NCBI GenBank assembly: GCA_037138335.1
Contig: JBAXIO010000005.1
Location: 143,029 to 207,028 of the forward strand
Source: CAIRDP01 sp037138335
Lineage (GTDB): Bacteria; Bacteroidota; Bacteroidia; Bacteroidales; FEN-979
Direction: 5' to 3'
Length of the DNA: 64,000 nt
Shown here: piece by piece, positions 1-8,415 of the stretch
Numbering within the stretch: position 1 is the stretch's first letter
Layout of the letters: each line of letters starts with the position of its first letter
Program-made: the position numbers and the translations under genes
The notes under the pieces: generated by a model
What the model was told of the DNA's origin: nothing
What the model saw: only the letters and a program-made list of their open reading frames with translations
The model's database searches: none

Positions 1-758
1 GTATAATTTATACTGGCTTTCATGGTCTTTTTCCTGAAAAACCCTGTCCACCACTTAAACCCGCCCGGCGGGAGGTTGCCTGCAAGCCCTGATAACTGGA
101 TGTAAAGAAACCCAAAAAGGGCACCGCCGATGTGCGCAATATGGCCCCCGGCATTTCCTGCGGGGATCATAAAGAAGTCGAATATAAACAAAGCAATTGC
201 AAGGTAAAGAATCCGTATCCTTCCAAAGAATAGCAGGTTGACTGAATAATTTGGCACCTTGAATGAAATAGCGGTGACAATAGCCATCACTGAGGCAGAA
301 GCGCCAAGTGCATAAGAGATCGGCAGGGATGGTGCAAAAACGGGAAAAATATTAAATGCAAGAATATATACCAGGGCTCCCGAGATGCCTCCCAGGAAAT
401 ATACTACAAGCAGTTTCCTGCTGCCAAGATATTCCTGGAATATCTTGCCGAACCAAAAGAACGGCAACATGTTGAAAAGGATATGTGACAGATCGATATG
501 CAGGAACATATACGTCACGATAGTCCAGGGTTTATTGATCAGCAACGGAACCGAAGCCGGAACCCCGAAGATCCTGATAATGGAAGTTGTGGCTAAGGCC
601 GCATCGGGCTGGTTATATAAAAAGAAAATAATCCTGAAAACCTGCACTAGCAACCATACTGCAACATTGACTATGATCAGGTTGGCCAGTACAGACCCTT
701 CCCTGAAAAACCTTTTCAGATTGTCACCTGGATTCGGATTTGCGGAATAGGGGTTCAT
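1..758 (-). CDS. Rhomboid family intramembrane serine protease (3' end cut by window edge)
   Basis: Translating the minus strand from the ATG at 758 gives an open frame to the window edge, starting MNPYSANPNPGDNLKRFF. It shows several hydrophobic helices, a G-A-S-A motif that fits the rhomboid catalytic serine, and A-H-I-G-G, which fits the catalytic histidine in the last helix. Rhomboids cleave membrane proteins within the bilayer. Only three bases separate it from the second rhomboid gene just upstream, so the two are probably one transcript. The family call is secure; the substrate is unknown. The C-terminus lies outside the window. Confidence 0.85.
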   Translation of the reverse strand, partial: MNPYSANPNPGDNLKRFFREGSVLANLIIVNVAVWLLVQVFRIIFFLYNQPDAALATTSIIRIFGVPASVPLLINKPWTIVTYMFLHIDLSHILFNMLPFFWFGKIFQEYLGSRKLLVVYFLGGISGALVYILAFNIFPVFAPSLPISYALGASASVMAIVTAISFKVPNYSVNLLFFGRIRILYLAIALFIFDFFMIPAGNAGGHIAHIGGALFGFLYIQLSGLAGNLPPGGFKWWTGFFRKKTMKASINY

Positions 759-761
759 CGA

Positions 762-1592
762 TTAAAATTTTGCTTTTCGTTTCCAGTACAAGATCATGAA
801 AAATCCGAATATCATGCCCCCCAGATGTGCAAAATGCGCGATATTGTCGGAAGGATTATTGGAAATCCCGAGGTAAACTTCCCATGCCCCATAGGCGATT
901 ACCAGCCATTTTGCCTTGATAGGGAATAAAAAGTAAATAAAGACCAGCATATTCGGGAACATCATCCCGAATGCGAGCAGGATGCCAAAAACCGCCCCGG
1001 AAGCTCCAATGGTTGAAATGTCCATTTGCTGTTTGATAAGGTCATAGATATAAACAACAGATTGCCGCTGGTAATGTACATCGCTCAATGAATTCTGCCA
1101 TTGGGCAAGAAGGGCGTTCATCTGGTCGAGAATTTCCTGGCTCCTCGGCGGGCATGATTTAACAAAGGCTACAAAAGCATCAGGGGAAGGTGCCGACGAA
1201 TAGGCAAGGGCAGCAGCTTCATATCCTGAGAAATGCCAGTAATTGACAGCTGTCTGGATAATTCCGGCCCCTATACCTGTAACCAGGTAATATGTAAGGA
1301 ACCTCTTGGGCCCCCATACATTTTCAAGCAGGTAGCCGAACATCCACAAGGCAAACATATTCCAGAGGATATGCTGGAAGGATGCATGAAAAAACATATA
1401 AGTCACAAACTGGTAAATTCTGAAGAGGTCCGACTTGAAATAATGAAGCCCGAAAAGATTTGTCAGGTCGATCCTGAATGTGCTTTCAAGCGATAAGGTA
1501 GCAACATAGCAGATAAGGTTTATGATCAATAGATTTTTTACAACAGTGGGGAGAAGTTTGAATCCGGTAAGACTATATCGATCGTAACTCAT
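762..1592 (-). CDS. Rhomboid family intramembrane serine protease
   Basis: A 276-aa multi-pass membrane protein. The catalytic pair is visible: Ser198 in G-A-S-G (residues 196-199) and His256 in A-H-L-G-G. W-N-M-F-A-L-W-M-F-G near residue 77 matches the rhomboid second helix. A hydrophilic insertion of roughly 65 residues (about 121-190) sits between the third helix and the catalytic-serine helix; it is longer than in minimal rhomboids. It is followed immediately by another rhomboid gene, a common tandem arrangement in Bacteroidota, and mutL lies ten bases upstream. Start is the ATG at 1592. Substrate unknown. Confidence 0.9.
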   Translation of the reverse strand: MSYDRYSLTGFKLLPTVVKNLLIINLICYVATLSLESTFRIDLTNLFGLHYFKSDLFRIYQFVTYMFFHASFQHILWNMFALWMFGYLLENVWGPKRFLTYYLVTGIGAGIIQTAVNYWHFSGYEAAALAYSSAPSPDAFVAFVKSCPPRSQEILDQMNALLAQWQNSLSDVHYQRQSVVYIYDLIKQQMDISTIGASGAVFGILLAFGMMFPNMLVFIYFLFPIKAKWLVIAYGAWEVYLGISNNPSDNIAHFAHLGGMIFGFFMILYWKRKAKF

Positions 1593-1601
1593 AGAGGGCT
1601 G

Positions 1602-3461
1602 TTAAGTTTTAAACTTTTTAGAAAGTTCATCGAATGAAAGAACGAAAAAAGCAGGCTTTCCGTATGGAGACAAATCCGGGATTTTACAGGAAAACAGTTT
1701 TTGGCTGATCGATTCCATTTCTTCCTGTTTAAGGGATTTTCCACGTTTGATGGCAAGGGTCCTGGCCATAGTCTTCGCTATCACCTGTTTTTTTTCTGCA
1801 TTTTTTCCCGGCAGTTCATTCTTGATCGCTTCGAGGACCTGTTCAACGGCCCCGTGAAAATCAGTATGACCAAGGTCGTGGGGAACAGAATGAAGAACAA
1901 AATCGTTATTCCCGAATTCAGATATTTCAAACCCGAGGGTGTTAAAATCTTCCAGGAGGCCGGTAAGCAGAAGTGCATTGCCGGGAGAAAAGTTGAGGGT
2001 TTCAGGCATGATCCCCGACCTTGGTGAAGGACCGCCTTCACCTTCTTCAAGCATTTCCTCAAATAAAATTCTCTCGTGCGCAGCCTGCTGGTCAATAACA
2101 AGCAGACCGCCGGCGGTTTCAGTCACAATATATGAGTTGGCAACCTGAAACAGGGGATGGGAGGAATCAGCAGGTCCGAGGTCAAGCCGAAGGTCCCTGT
2201 TTTCATTGGGTTCATCAGGAAGACCCTCAAAAGGGCCGGAAAAAACAGATGTAGCCTGATTGCCCGCTGCCCTGGAATTATCCTGCCAGACGTTGCCTGA
2301 AGTGGGCCTGCGGGTATCATCGAACCTCAGGCTCGGTTGAAATTCCTGTTTTTTTTCAAAAGGGTTATAATCAGGGTTAACAGTGATCTGGGGAGGATGA
2401 ATAACCTGTCCGGGTTTCAGGGGAGGGATATCCATGCTCTGTTCCTGTTCAAAATCCAGGACTGTCATGAGATTGAACTTCCCCAGCGATTGCCTCACTG
2501 CGGCCTGAAGGATTGCATATATGCTTTTACTATCGGTAAAATTAATCTCCGTTTTCGTCGGGTGAATGTTGACGTCAATATTAGCCGGATCCAATTCAAG
2601 GTAAAGGAAATAGGACGCATAGGAATCTTTGGGGATTAATTCCCTGAATGCCGCTTCAACAGCATGATGGAGATACGGGTTTCTTATGAACCTGCCGTTG
2701 GCAAAAAAAAACTGTTCCCCCCTGGTCTTTTTTGCGAATTCAGGTTTGCCCACAAAACCGCTGATGTTTACCATGTTGGTAAGCTGCTCAACCGGGATCA
2801 GCCTTTGATTGTAATTCTGGCCAAAGAGTGCAACTATACGCTGCCGCAGGTTGGCAGAAGGAAGCTGATACATTACTTTGTCCTGGTGGTACATCGTGAA
2901 AGCGATATCGGGGTGGACCAGGGCGACACGGGTAAACTCGTCAAGTATAAATTTAAGCTCCGATGTGTTTGATTTCAGGAAATTTCTTCGCGCAGGAACG
3001 TTATAAAACAGGTTCTTGACCGAGATGCTGGTTCCGTTGGGAGTGTTATACGGACCGTGGTTTCTGACCTCCGACCCTTCGATAATCAGCTGGGTCCCGA
3101 TTTCATCTTCGGCTTTCTTAGTCCTCAGTTCAACATGGGAAACTGAAGCAATGGAAGCAAGGGCTTCTCCCCGAAAACCGAGTGTGCGGATTGAAAACAG
3201 GTCATGGGCTGTCTGTATCTTGGAAGTTGCATGCCTTTCAAAACACATCCTGGCATCTCTTTCCGACATGCCGCAGCCATTATCAATAACCTGGATCAGT
3301 GCCCTGCCGGCTTCCTTTATTACAAGCTTGACTTCTGTTGCGCCTGCGTCAATAGTATTTTCAAGCAGTTCCTTGACAGCTGAGGCCGGTCGCTGCACGA
3401 CCTCACCGGCAGCTATCTGGTTCGCGACTGATTCGGGAAGCATCCTGATAATATCCGACAT
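1602..3461 (-). CDS. mutL: DNA mismatch repair protein MutL
   Basis: A protein of about 619 aa with the GHKL ATPase N-terminus. It opens MSDIIRMLPESVANQIAAGE, then shows E-N-T-I-D-A-G, D-N-G-C-G-M and G-F-R-G-E-A-L-A-S-I, the ATP-binding motifs of MutL. The C-terminal dimerisation domain contains D-Q-Q-A-A-H-E-R, a MutL signature. MutL links mismatch recognition by MutS to strand incision. I start at the ATG at 3461 rather than at an in-frame ATG 51 bases upstream because MSDIIRML matches the family N-terminus and because a TAnnTTTG promoter box lies inside the longer version. Confidence 0.97.
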   Translation of the reverse strand: MSDIIRMLPESVANQIAAGEVVQRPASAVKELLENTIDAGATEVKLVIKEAGRALIQVIDNGCGMSERDARMCFERHATSKIQTAHDLFSIRTLGFRGEALASIASVSHVELRTKKAEDEIGTQLIIEGSEVRNHGPYNTPNGTSISVKNLFYNVPARRNFLKSNTSELKFILDEFTRVALVHPDIAFTMYHQDKVMYQLPSANLRQRIVALFGQNYNQRLIPVEQLTNMVNISGFVGKPEFAKKTRGEQFFFANGRFIRNPYLHHAVEAAFRELIPKDSYASYFLYLELDPANIDVNIHPTKTEINFTDSKSIYAILQAAVRQSLGKFNLMTVLDFEQEQSMDIPPLKPGQVIHPPQITVNPDYNPFEKKQEFQPSLRFDDTRRPTSGNVWQDNSRAAGNQATSVFSGPFEGLPDEPNENRDLRLDLGPADSSHPLFQVANSYIVTETAGGLLVIDQQAAHERILFEEMLEEGEGGPSPRSGIMPETLNFSPGNALLLTGLLEDFNTLGFEISEFGNNDFVLHSVPHDLGHTDFHGAVEQVLEAIKNELPGKNAEKKQVIAKTMARTLAIKRGKSLKQEEMESISQKLFSCKIPDLSPYGKPAFFVLSFDELSKKFKT

Positions 3462-3500
3462 ACGCTGATCCTGTATATTTCCTGTAATAGGTGGCACTTG

Positions 3501-3508
3501 CAAAAATA
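3501..3508 (-). promoter_or_regulatory. Bacteroidota -7 promoter box for mutL
   Basis: On the minus strand the sequence reads TATTTTTG, matching TAnnTTTG, about 40 bases upstream of the chosen mutL ATG. No clear TTG -33 element was found. Motif match only. Confidence 0.4.
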
Positions 3509-3550
3509 CCATTTTTTCCCAGCCGGAATTCCGATTTCAGGGAGAAAGAG

Positions 3551-3558
3551 TACCTTTG
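3551..3558 (+). promoter_or_regulatory. Bacteroidota -7 promoter box for the GroES-like gene
   Basis: TACCTTTG matches TAnnTTTG and ends 20 bases before the ATG at 3579. It diverges from the mutL box at 3501-3508. No obvious -33 element. Confidence 0.45.
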
Positions 3559-3578
3559 GAATAGATAATTATTAACAT

Positions 3579-3959
3579 ATGAATGACAGTGATGCCAAAT
3601 TAAAAAATCTCATTGTTGTAGGGGACAGGGTTTTGATAAAACCCAAAAAGATATTCAACAAGACCAAAGCTGGTTTGTTTCTTCCGCCTGGTTACCAGGA
3701 GAAAGAAGAAATCCAAACGGGTTTTGTCGTGAAAATCGGCCCCGGGTATCCTATTCCGCTTTTATCAGATGATTTCAATGAAAGCTGGAAAAAGAATGAA
3801 GAAAAAATAAAATATATCCCGCTTCAGGCAAAAGAAGGGGATTTGGCAATATTCCTCCAAAAAGGGGCCATTGAAATAATTTTCAATGACGAAAAATATT
3901 TTATTGTGCCTCAGAATTCCATACTGCTCCTCGAAAGGGAGGAGCAGATGTTTGATTAG
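3579..3959 (+). CDS. GroES-like co-chaperone family protein
   Basis: A 126-aa protein with the GroES fold signature near its N-terminus (V-V-G-D-R-V-L-I-K-P, residues 13-22; T-K-A-G-L-F-L-P-P about 29-37). It also has the late segment typical of the family (E-G-D-L-A-I-F near 86-92 and I-I-F-N-D-E-K-Y-F-I-V about 99-109). It is longer than canonical GroES (about 95 aa) because of an insertion around residues 60-80, and no groEL is adjacent. This looks like the atypical solitary GroES-like protein found in Bacteroidota rather than the main groES. Its TAG stop overlaps the stop codon of the convergent DUF6580 gene. Confidence 0.8.
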   Translation: MNDSDAKLKNLIVVGDRVLIKPKKIFNKTKAGLFLPPGYQEKEEIQTGFVVKIGPGYPIPLLSDDFNESWKKNEEKIKYIPLQAKEGDLAIFLQKGAIEIIFNDEKYFIVPQNSILLLEREEQMFD

Positions 3960-4516
3960 AACCTTGACCTGTCCAGGACAGGAAACCTCATCTGTACAAG
4001 ATAGAAGGCTCCATAAAATACGGCGCTGAAAAACGTTGTCCCCAGGATATCATTCACGAAGAATGAGAACCCGTTAGTTGTATCCCTGAAAAATACCAGG
4101 CCTGCAATATAACATTCCATCAGGCCCATAAAATTTTTAGGATACAACCCCATGGCAAGCCATGAAGAGAAGTTGGTGATCAGGAAAAAGATTATAGCGG
4201 ATGCAATTGAAGCTGTAAAAACTGATCCAACCGTAACTTTTTTCCGGATAGCCATACCCAGAACAACCGTAATGGCAAAACTCAGATATACGGCAGGCAT
4301 GTTTGCGTGAAGACCGATAATGAGGTCGCTGATGAACATCGCGGCGACCGGAATGGCGAAAGCAAACTGCTTTCTGTCAAAATAGGTACCTGCAAACAAA
4401 GCCATAGCCGCTATCGGCGTAAAGTTCGGCCAATGCGGGAGCAACCGTAACAGGGCTGCAGCAAGAATTACTGAAAAAACAACAATAAACCTAGGTGTAA
4501 TAGATTTATATAGCAT
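3956..4516 (-). CDS. DUF6580 family multi-pass membrane protein
   Basis: A 186-aa hydrophobic protein with about five to six predicted membrane helices. It carries H-W-P-N-F-T-P-I-A-A-M-A-L-F-A-G, which I recognise from the DUF6580 family of putative transport (ECF-S-like) proteins in Bacteroidota. No ATPase or partner gene is adjacent. Transport substrate unknown. Start is the ATG at 4516, preceded by a good promoter match. Its stop codon overlaps that of the convergent GroES-like gene by two bases. Confidence 0.7.
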   Translation of the reverse strand: MLYKSITPRFIVVFSVILAAALLRLLPHWPNFTPIAAMALFAGTYFDRKQFAFAIPVAAMFISDLIIGLHANMPAVYLSFAITVVLGMAIRKKVTVGSVFTASIASAIIFFLITNFSSWLAMGLYPKNFMGLMECYIAGLVFFRDTTNGFSFFVNDILGTTFFSAVFYGAFYLVQMRFPVLDRSRF

Positions 4517-4539
4517 TAATATATCGTGTTAATATCTTA

Positions 4540-4571
4540 CAAAAATATAAAATCATTTGTATTAAAGTCAA
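4540..4571 (-). promoter_or_regulatory. Bacteroidota promoter for the DUF6580 gene
   Basis: On the minus strand TTG (4571-4569), 21 bases, then TATTTTTG (4547-4540): a full -33/-7 arrangement of the Bacteroidota sigma factor. It lies 23 bases upstream of the ATG. Confidence 0.55.
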
Positions 4572-4592
4572 GTTTTCGTGAAAATTGTTTCC

Positions 4593-4600
4593 TACTTTTG
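4593..4600 (+). promoter_or_regulatory. Bacteroidota -7 promoter box for the amidohydrolase gene
   Basis: TACTTTTG matches TAnnTTTG, 31 bases upstream of the ATG at 4632. No good -33 TTG at the usual spacing. Confidence 0.42.
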
Positions 4601-4631
4601 AATACTCTGATCAAATTCAGCTAATTGGCCC

Positions 4632-6281
4632 ATGAATAAAAAGTTGTTAACACTGAGTTTAACTCTGCTTTTTCTGCTTAATTCCTGTAACCTGATGAAA
4701 ACCAAGACCGATTTGATCGTTTATCATGCGAAGATTTACACCGTTGATAAGGTTCTCACCGTGGTTGAGGCAATGGCTGTAAATAACGGGAAGATCATTG
4801 CCACAGGTTCTACACGGGATATCCTGGAGAAATATAAATCTGAAAGAAAGCTTGACGCAGGGGGGAAGCCGGTATACCCCGGATTTATTGATGCCCATTG
4901 CCATTTTTACGGATATGCACTGAATTTCAGGTATATAGTCTTAAATGACTGCAAGTCCTTTGACGATATCATCATCCGCATTCAGCAATCGGGGAAATAC
5001 AGTCCCAGGGACTGGATCGTTGGAAGAGGATGGGATCATAATCTGTGGAAGGAAAAGAAATTCCCTGACCGCAGGAAACTGGATGAATTATATCCCGGGA
5101 ACCCGGTAGTGCTAACCCGGATCGATGGCCATGTTGTCCTTGCAAATAATATGGCCTTACAAAAGGCAGGGATAGACCCTGATAATACATTTCAGGCAGG
5201 TGAGGTTGAGACCCGTCTTGGGACACTTACAGGGATACTCAGTGAAAATGCAGCAGATCAAATGCGGAATGCCATCCCAAAACCCGGGCCCGGCATGCTC
5301 CTGGGCCTGCTTGCGAGAGCCGGGGAAAACTGTTTTGCCGCCGGGCTGACGACAGTTTGCGATGCAGGCCTTGACGCCGAAACTGCCGGGCTGCTGTGCG
5401 ACTTATCCTCCGGGCCTGATTCTTCCCGGATGATCCGTGTTTATGCAATGCTTTCCCCCAGCGGTGAGAATATCAAACAGTTTATACTGAAAGGGCCTTA
5501 TAAAAATTCACGCATTCGTATAAATTCGGTTAAAATGTATGCTGATGGCAGCCTGGGAAGCCGGACGGCCCTCCTTAAGCAAGCTTATTCCGACATGCCA
5601 GGCAATCACGGGATACAGGTCGTTTCTGCCGATTCCCTCAGGAAAATCTGCAAACTCTGCCTTGACTGCGGTTACCAGCTCAATACCCATGCCATTGGTG
5701 ACTCGGCAAACAACATAGTACTCAGTATTTACGGAGAATACCTGAAAGGGACGAATAACCGGAGGTGGAGGATAGAGCATTGCCAGGTTGTGGATCCTGC
5801 CGATCTGCATAAGTTCAGGGACTATTCCGTCATCCCGTCGATCCAGGCTACGCATGCCACGTCCGACATGGGCTGGGCCAACGACAGGCTGGGCACTGAA
5901 AGGATCAGAGGGGCTTATGCATATAAAAGCCTTCTTAAGCAAAATGGGTGGCTTGCCAATGGAACTGACTTTCCGATAGAGAACATCTCGCCTTTACTGA
6001 CCTTTTATGCATCAGTATCACGAAAGGATATGGAAGGTAAACCTGCCGGTGGTTTTCAGCCTGAAAATGCCCTGAGCAGGGAAGAAGCCCTGAGATCCGT
6101 GACAATCTGGGCCGCAAGGGCTGATTTCTGGGAGGATGAAATAGGGAGTATCGAGGTGGGCAAGAACGCCGATTTCGTAATACTTGACAGGGATATTATG
6201 CTGGTTGATGAAAGCGAAATACCAAAAACAAACGTATTGGCAACCTTCGTTGCCGGACTTGAGATCTACACCCGGAAATAA
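4632..6281 (+). CDS. Amidohydrolase family lipoprotein (YtcJ-like, Amidohydro_3)
   Basis: A 549-aa protein with a lipoprotein signal peptide ending L-L-N-S-C (Cys19), so probably anchored in the periplasm or outer membrane. The amidohydrolase metal site is visible as F-I-D-A-H-C-H (His89, His91). Later motifs include a conserved Lys in the SVKMYADGSLGSRTALL segment, T-H-A-I-G-D and the final N-G-T-D-F-P-I-E with the metal-binding Asp. This layout is typical of YtcJ-type metal-dependent hydrolases acting on amides or related substrates. It is transcribed alone and ends at a strong bidirectional terminator. Substrate unknown. Confidence 0.88.
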   Translation: MNKKLLTLSLTLLFLLNSCNLMKTKTDLIVYHAKIYTVDKVLTVVEAMAVNNGKIIATGSTRDILEKYKSERKLDAGGKPVYPGFIDAHCHFYGYALNFRYIVLNDCKSFDDIIIRIQQSGKYSPRDWIVGRGWDHNLWKEKKFPDRRKLDELYPGNPVVLTRIDGHVVLANNMALQKAGIDPDNTFQAGEVETRLGTLTGILSENAADQMRNAIPKPGPGMLLGLLARAGENCFAAGLTTVCDAGLDAETAGLLCDLSSGPDSSRMIRVYAMLSPSGENIKQFILKGPYKNSRIRINSVKMYADGSLGSRTALLKQAYSDMPGNHGIQVVSADSLRKICKLCLDCGYQLNTHAIGDSANNIVLSIYGEYLKGTNNRRWRIEHCQVVDPADLHKFRDYSVIPSIQATHATSDMGWANDRLGTERIRGAYAYKSLLKQNGWLANGTDFPIENISPLLTFYASVSRKDMEGKPAGGFQPENALSREEALRSVTIWAARADFWEDEIGSIEVGKNADFVILDRDIMLVDESEIPKTNVLATFVAGLEIYTRK

Positions 6282-6290
6282 CCCTTACGT

Positions 6291-6334
6291 GAAAAAATAA
6301 AGGCTGCAGGAAGTTCCTGCAGCCTTTATTTTTT
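6291..6334. terminator. Bidirectional rho-independent terminator
   Basis: A perfect 12-bp stem AAAGGCTGCAGG / CCTGCAGCCTTT (6299-6310 and 6316-6327) with loop AAGTT. It has a T-rich tail on the right and an A-rich stretch on the left that becomes a T-tract on the minus strand. It serves the convergent amidohydrolase and the 6350-6982 gene. Confidence 0.85.
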
Positions 6335-6349
6335 ACAAATCAGTATCCT

Positions 6350-6982
6350 TTATTTCAGTTCCTTGCAGAAAAATTTCCCAAGTGGCTTTCCAGCCGATTC
6401 ATAAGCTTCTGATATTCTTAAACCCGTATCATAGGTTTCTTTGCTGACCGGCACACCTCCGACTGTCATTCGTGAAGTGCTGCCTTTTCCGGTAGATTCA
6501 ATTGAAGCGATCACTTTATCGGGAGCTTTGGTCTCCACTATGTCGATCACAAGATCAACCTGCGATGCCTTTGTCCCTACATAGGCTTCAACGCCCTGCT
6601 CCATAAACCTGGTATGAACTACCATAGTGTACGTTGCATCCGTTGCATTTGATTTCAATTCAATGCCGCAATCCTCAGCCTTATTATTAAAAGCTTCGGC
6701 AAAGGCACCGGGAAAACGATCGGTTTGATCACTCTTCCATTTAACAGCCCATGCATCGCCTGTCCCTGGTTTCTTATCATTCCTGTCGGCCGTCCCTTTC
6801 TTTATGTAATCATCTTCTTTGTCAAATTTTCCAACCTTCATGTTCTGGTAATCAAACTGAAGATTAATGGTTTTCTGACCTTTCAGTACTGAGAGATTTC
6901 CTGATTTGAGTTTCTGTGAAAACAGATTGTTCCCTGCAAAAAGAAAGAAACTCATCATTAAAAGAATGCTAATTTTTTTCAT
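6350..6982 (-). CDS. Secreted protein of unknown function
   Basis: A 210-aa protein with a clear Sec signal peptide (MKKISILLMMSFFLFAG..., cleavage around residue 22 after F-S-Q). The mature part contains G-T-A-D-R-N-D-K-K-P-G-T-G-D-A-W-A-V-K-W and a later V-D-L-V-I-D-I-V-E-T strand. I do not recognise a named family. The alternating hydrophobic strands suggest a small periplasmic beta-rich protein. It has its own promoter and shares a bidirectional terminator with the amidohydrolase, so it is probably a single-gene unit and the last ordinary gene before the biosynthetic locus. Confidence 0.7.
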   Translation of the reverse strand: MKKISILLMMSFFLFAGNNLFSQKLKSGNLSVLKGQKTINLQFDYQNMKVGKFDKEDDYIKKGTADRNDKKPGTGDAWAVKWKSDQTDRFPGAFAEAFNNKAEDCGIELKSNATDATYTMVVHTRFMEQGVEAYVGTKASQVDLVIDIVETKAPDKVIASIESTGKGSTSRMTVGGVPVSKETYDTGLRISEAYESAGKPLGKFFCKELK

Positions 6983-7022
6983 ACGTAAAAGGTTTAAATT
7001 TTAAATTTTGAAATTAACATGG

Positions 7023-7053
7023 CAAAACTATAACAAAAGGAAGTTTTTTCCAA
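7023..7053 (-). promoter_or_regulatory. Bacteroidota promoter for the 6350-6982 gene
   Basis: On the minus strand TTG (7053-7051), 20 bases, then TAGTTTTG (7030-7023), about 40 bases upstream of the ATG at 6982. Confidence 0.48.
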
Positions 7054-7081
7054 ATTTAATCGGTCTTAATTCACTATGGAA

Positions 7082-8398
7082 TCAGGAATGGGATGCCTTG
7101 TTCCTGTTATCGATGAACTTCATCGCTTTCCTTCCGCCTTCAGGGAACTGGACTTTCAGAATTTCTTCAGGTTTATGGAACTTTACCTGGGGTGCCACCC
7201 TGAGCCTGGCCCTGAAATGATCTTTGATATCCTTTTCCAGTTCAGGGCTGAACTGGTTTGTACCTGCATTGATGATTATTTCATCTGTCCCGATTTCATT
7301 GGTATACACCTCAACATAATAATTCCTGATATACGGGATATTATCGAGGATATCATATAATGCGGGAGGGTAAAGCGTCGTGCCTTTAAATTTAATCATC
7401 TGTTTCCGGCGGCCTATCACCGGTCCAAGCCTCATGGTAGTCCTGCCGCAGGAACAAGGTCCGGTGTAATGGTAGCACACATCGCCTGTTTTAAACCTCA
7501 GCAGGGGGGTACCCTGAACTCCCAGGGTGGTAACAGTAACTTCACCCGGCTGATCTTCTTCTACGGGATTTCCGTTGTCATCGAGGAATTCAACGATGAT
7601 CAGCTCGGGATGGTGGTGCCCTCCTGTCCCTGCACTGCATTCGGTAAACGTAGTAGCCATCTCGGTCGAAGCATAAGTGGAATATAGCTTCAACGGCCAT
7701 TTCTCTATTATTTTCCTGCCAAGTGCATTCAGGCTGAGATCGGGATTTCTCAAAGGTTCACCAATACATACTGCTTTCGTAATACTTGATGAACGGTAGT
7801 CTATCCCGTTTTGTTCTGCATACTCAATGATTTTCAGAATAAAGGAGGGTACAACGATGATTGCATTGGGGCGGATCCTGTTAATGGTATCCCACTGAAG
7901 TTCAGGGATGCCGTTGCCAACCCTTACAATGGATGCCCCCAGTTTCCTTATCCCGAGAAAATAAGCCATGCCTGCCATAAACCGCCGGTCCAGGGTGGTC
8001 ATAAGCTGGTAGGTGTCATCCACGGAACCGTCGGCACAGGTAAAGGAAAGTGCTTCGTTATATGCAAGACGGTCAAGGTCACTATCGGTCATGGCTACCG
8101 TGACCGGATCCCCCATTGTGCCTGAAGTCGTAATATAATCAACAATTTTGCTCCTGGGGACGCAAATAAAATCCTCGTTGAATTGCTGAAGATGGGTTTT
8201 GTCGGTAAGCGGTATCCTCACAAGGTCTTCCAGGTGTCTGATACTTCCCGGGTCTATGGCATGCTCGTTGAACAGTCTTTTATAAAAGGCGGAATTAGCC
8301 CCTGCATAGTGCAGCATTTCACGCAGGGCAACTTCCTGGAACTTTTTTATCTCATGTGAAGACTGGCTCTCAATAGCAGGGAAAAAAGATTTTTCCAT
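7082..8398 (-). CDS. PaaK-like acid:AMP ligase (phenylacetate-CoA ligase family)
   Basis: A 438-aa adenylating enzyme of the phenylacetate-CoA ligase type. The phosphate-binding loop is T-T-S-G-T-M-G-D-P-V (residues 90-99). The adenine/acid region is Y-A-S-T-E-M-A-T-T-F, and the C-terminal part has C-S-C-G-R followed by G-R-R-K-Q-M-I-K-F-K-G, as in PaaK. It most likely activates a carboxylic acid as acyl-AMP and passes it to CoA or an ACP. It is the outermost gene of the locus. By analogy with aryl-polyene clusters the natural candidate substrate is the cinnamate or coumarate made by the ammonia-lyase at the other end, but this is inference; a different acid is possible. Confidence 0.85.
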   Translation of the reverse strand: MEKSFFPAIESQSSHEIKKFQEVALREMLHYAGANSAFYKRLFNEHAIDPGSIRHLEDLVRIPLTDKTHLQQFNEDFICVPRSKIVDYITTSGTMGDPVTVAMTDSDLDRLAYNEALSFTCADGSVDDTYQLMTTLDRRFMAGMAYFLGIRKLGASIVRVGNGIPELQWDTINRIRPNAIIVVPSFILKIIEYAEQNGIDYRSSSITKAVCIGEPLRNPDLSLNALGRKIIEKWPLKLYSTYASTEMATTFTECSAGTGGHHHPELIIVEFLDDNGNPVEEDQPGEVTVTTLGVQGTPLLRFKTGDVCYHYTGPCSCGRTTMRLGPVIGRRKQMIKFKGTTLYPPALYDILDNIPYIRNYYVEVYTNEIGTDEIIINAGTNQFSPELEKDIKDHFRARLRVAPQVKFHKPEEILKVQFPEGGRKAMKFIDNRNKASHS

Positions 8399-8415
8399 CT
8401 GTTTAAGGGTGATCC

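Noticed and set aside
3462..3512. Longer mutL start at 3512
   Set aside because: The extra 17 residues do not match MutL and contain the -7 promoter box.
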